From: Bdellovibrio reynosensis
Lineage (GTDB): Bacteria; Bdellovibrionota; Bdellovibrionia; Bdellovibrionales; Bdellovibrionaceae
Direction: 5' to 3'
Assembly: GCF_022814725.1 (NCBI RefSeq)
Contig: NZ_CP093442.1
Coordinates: 1,364,001 to 1,428,000, forward strand
Length of the DNA stretch: 64,000 bases
Shown one piece after another: positions 62,069 to 64,000 of the stretch. Both the position numbers and the translations under genes were made by a program. The notes under the pieces were generated by a model. That model made no database searches and had not been told where the DNA came from. It worked only from the letters and a program-made list of their open reading frames with translations. The first letter of the stretch is position 1; each line of letters begins with the position of its first letter.

Positions 62069-63289
62069 ATGAAAAAACTTACTTTATTTTTATTCTTAAT
62101 TTTTTTCCTTCAAGCCTGCAGTCAAGATAGCTCTTCAAATAAAAAGCAAACCCCACTAACCCTGCGTCAATTAAGCAAAGATGGAGTTGAGTTTTCGTAC
62201 GCAAGAAAGACGGATCTTGCTGAGGATCTTAGCAATCTCACCTCGTTCAAAGAAGACTTAAATAAATTCGTCGTTGAATTCTACATAAAAGGAAAACCCC
62301 TTGCACAAATTCGCGTACTTAAAGTTGACAAATACACCCATGAAAACAGCGAGCTTTCACATCTAGTTCAAAGTGTCTCAACGAATTCTTGGAACCTTAT
62401 TGATGAAGTCGACCTTAGCGAAGGTGCGGGTGCTATCAAACGATTCAAATCTAAAGAACTTACTTACGAAATTTTCGACGGAGAAAAAAAGTTGACACAA
62501 TTCGAAGTCAACTTCATTCCCGATCTTTTTATCGCCGCTGGTGAAGTAAAAACTTTGTCAGATTTAAATTTAGATTCTGGAACTTTTGATTTTGGCTATT
62601 TAGTTCTAGGTTACGGCTCCTCACTTGTAACAGAGGGAAAATCTATAACTTTCAATGTACAAAAATTAATTACGTTCGGTGCTATCGAAACTTTCACCAA
62701 ACAAATGGCAATGATGGAAGGACCTGAGGCTAGCCGGGGTCAAAATGGCGGTGCTGTTGCGATAAATGCATTGGAGGCAAACGGCAATCTGGAAGTTTTT
62801 CTTAGAGGCACCGTTGGTGGAAGGGGAAGAACAGGAGACAGTAATAAGAATGCAGGCGCAGCCGGTGCAGACGGAAAAATGGGAGTTTCTGGGCATAATC
62901 ACCCGGATCCAAGCCCAAGATGTAAAGTCCAAAGCACTCCTGGAGAACAAGGCAAACAAGGCCCTGAAGGGGGCCCTGGTGGAAATGGCGGCAATGGTGG
63001 CGACTCCGGAACCTTTAAGTACTCCGGACAAAAAAATAATTCACTCTATTTGAAAATCCATACACTTCCAGGTCCCGGTGGAATTCGTGGTGAAGGCGGC
63101 ACCGGTGGCCCCGGCGGCCCGGGCGGAAAAGGTGTCAGAGATTACTATCCGTGTCCAGCAACCCCGGCAGGCGCACAAGGAAAAGCCGGCGATCCGGGCA
63201 AACCAGGACAACCAGGTAGCAGCGGCACAGCACAAGACTCATGCGTAAGTCTTCACAAGCACGAAGAAACAATCTGCAAAGTATTTTAA
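62069..63289 (+). CDS. lipoprotein with collagen-like Gly-X-Y tail
   Basis: The lipobox is LQACSQ, with the lipidated Cys at residue 17. Residues 25-240 form a probable beta-structured domain. Residues about 250-390 are Gly-rich with stretches of Gly-X-Y, such as GEQGKQGPEGGPGGNGGNGG, GEGGTGGPGGPGGKG and GKAGDPGKPGQPGSSG, as in bacterial collagen-like proteins; the triplets are interrupted by a KNNSLYLKIHTLPGPGG insert. Two Cys pairs (RCKVQ and YPCPA; SCVSL and ICKVF) lie in and after this region. It is probably a surface-exposed stalk. ATG 62069 has no Shine-Dalgarno; the longer frame from 62057 is less likely. Confidence 0.8.
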   Translation: MKKLTLFLFLIFFLQACSQDSSSNKKQTPLTLRQLSKDGVEFSYARKTDLAEDLSNLTSFKEDLNKFVVEFYIKGKPLAQIRVLKVDKYTHENSELSHLVQSVSTNSWNLIDEVDLSEGAGAIKRFKSKELTYEIFDGEKKLTQFEVNFIPDLFIAAGEVKTLSDLNLDSGTFDFGYLVLGYGSSLVTEGKSITFNVQKLITFGAIETFTKQMAMMEGPEASRGQNGGAVAINALEANGNLEVFLRGTVGGRGRTGDSNKNAGAAGADGKMGVSGHNHPDPSPRCKVQSTPGEQGKQGPEGGPGGNGGNGGDSGTFKYSGQKNNSLYLKIHTLPGPGGIRGEGGTGGPGGPGGKGVRDYYPCPATPAGAQGKAGDPGKPGQPGSSGTAQDSCVSLHKHEETICKVF

Positions 63290-63304
63290 TCAAAAGGATC
63301 GTAT

Positions 63305-64000
63305 ATGAAAAATTCCATTTCTTTACTCTTAGTGACTTCTTTGGCTCTTTCAGGATGTTCTAATTCCACCACCTCACCGAAAGTGAAAACAGAAATAAAA
63401 GTACAGGGCGAGACGGAACTTAAAAAATTAATTTCTGGTCCTCAACCCAACCTTGCTCTTGCAGAAATCGCGGCACAAGAAGTTAAGTTATTAAATCCTG
63501 AAGTAGCGACCCAACTGGCAAAACAGATGGAAGGGAGCGTAAATTGGGCAGAACTGCAAAAGTCGACGACCCATAAGATCTTAAAAACTGCGCAAGGATT
63601 CGTGATGGGCGCTTCACCGGCAGTATATGATCCCGAATACATGTCTCGATCTTTAATTCGACAAATTGAAGAAGCCCGCGCTGCCGGTTCGTTCGCAGGA
63701 AGAATTGAAATCCAAGTAGCCAATATGGCGAAAAGCGAGGCTCTTAAAGGCTTGATGGCTACCTATAACGAAACTCTTAATTCTCAAGGCAAAGAAATTT
63801 CAGCAGAACTTGTAGAACGATGGTCAAAAGAACAACCGGAAATCATTCAGCAAATTGATAGTTTAATTTCTGTTGATGTTAAAAATCGAGCTGCTGAAAT
63901 TACCAAGGTCTTAAAACAGGCAGACCGCCTGTTAGTAACATATGGAATTCCTGATGAAGATCAGGCAAAGATACTTCTGTATGGTCTAATAGCGAATCAT
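63305..64000 (+). CDS. lipoprotein, 3' end cut by the window
   Basis: The reading frame from ATG 63305 is open to the end of the window (232 codons). AAAGGATCG lies before it. The lipobox LALSGCS has Cys at residue 19. The visible mature part is Glu/Lys/Ala-rich and largely helical (ELKKLISGP, EIAAQEVKLLNPEVATQLAKQM, SLIRQIEEARAAGSF, EIIQQIDSL), possibly coiled coil. No domain recognised. It starts 15 bases after the collagen-like gene, so the two are probably co-transcribed. Confidence 0.75.
   Translation, partial: MKNSISLLLVTSLALSGCSNSTTSPKVKTEIKVQGETELKKLISGPQPNLALAEIAAQEVKLLNPEVATQLAKQMEGSVNWAELQKSTTHKILKTAQGFVMGASPAVYDPEYMSRSLIRQIEEARAAGSFAGRIEIQVANMAKSEALKGLMATYNETLNSQGKEISAELVERWSKEQPEIIQQIDSLISVDVKNRAAEITKVLKQADRLLVTYGIPDEDQAKILLYGLIANH

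Overview
The window looks like part of the chromosome of a Bdellovibrio-type predatory bacterium (Bdellovibrionota). The evidence is a long modular S74-chaperone fibre protein of the kind Bdellovibrio uses as mosaic adhesive fibres, a second fibre protein sharing its N-terminal domain, a type IV pilin, many secreted proteins and lipoproteins, an HNH endonuclease of a family common in this group, and two sigma-54-like promoter sites. It is ordinary chromosome: no rRNA, tRNA, insertion sequence, prophage or CRISPR array was recognised. Genes are dense, and most gaps are filled by terminators, inverted repeats or short dispersed repeats.

Layout. 1-5.1 kb: the end of an AlkC-type DNA repair gene, sahH, map, a Lys/Ala tail fused to a SWIB domain, and a J-domain-like protein. 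5.1-10.6 kb: an orphan histidine kinase and the 1365-residue fibre protein. 10.9-17.4 kb: ettA, an orphan parA operon ending in bolA, an RluA-type pseudouridine synthase and an L,D-transpeptidase. 17.4-24.3 kb: a UvrD/PcrA helicase, a secreted protein, and fumC with two poorly known genes and an SDR. 24.4-33.3 kb: ychJ, an EVE-domain gene, two tRNA-dihydrouridine synthases, a methyltransferase, grxC, acs, an MBL-fold hydrolase and a secreted protein with hallmarks of FAM20/HipA-like kinases. 33.4-42.1 kb is a proteostasis block (dnaK, dnaJ, clpS, clpA, htpX) interrupted by a pilin gene and a TPR gene. 42.2-55 kb: a lytic transglycosylase, a subtilase, a putative outer-membrane protein, the HNH gene, lnt and mutS2. 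55-64 kb is a cell-surface cluster: a small Cys-rich secreted protein, a lipase-maturation-factor-like membrane protein, a Tat-exported RCC1-repeat protein, the second fibre protein with a lipoprotein gene, and three further lipoproteins, one with a collagen-like tail.

The most unusual feature is the non-coding layer. Long inverted repeats, some with a shared payload whose hairpin covaries between copies, sit at or just after stop codons of several genes (sahH, ettA, bolA, an SDR gene, a zinc-ribbon gene). Other layers are a dispersed repeat with the core AAGAAGCAGGCACCTTTT, a 41-bp-period hairpin array between convergent genes, and two sets of 26-bp-period mini-hairpins. Three consecutive genes (4680, 5145, 6488) share CCGATARG exactly six bases before ATG, which suggests a common FliA-like promoter or an unusual initiation signal.
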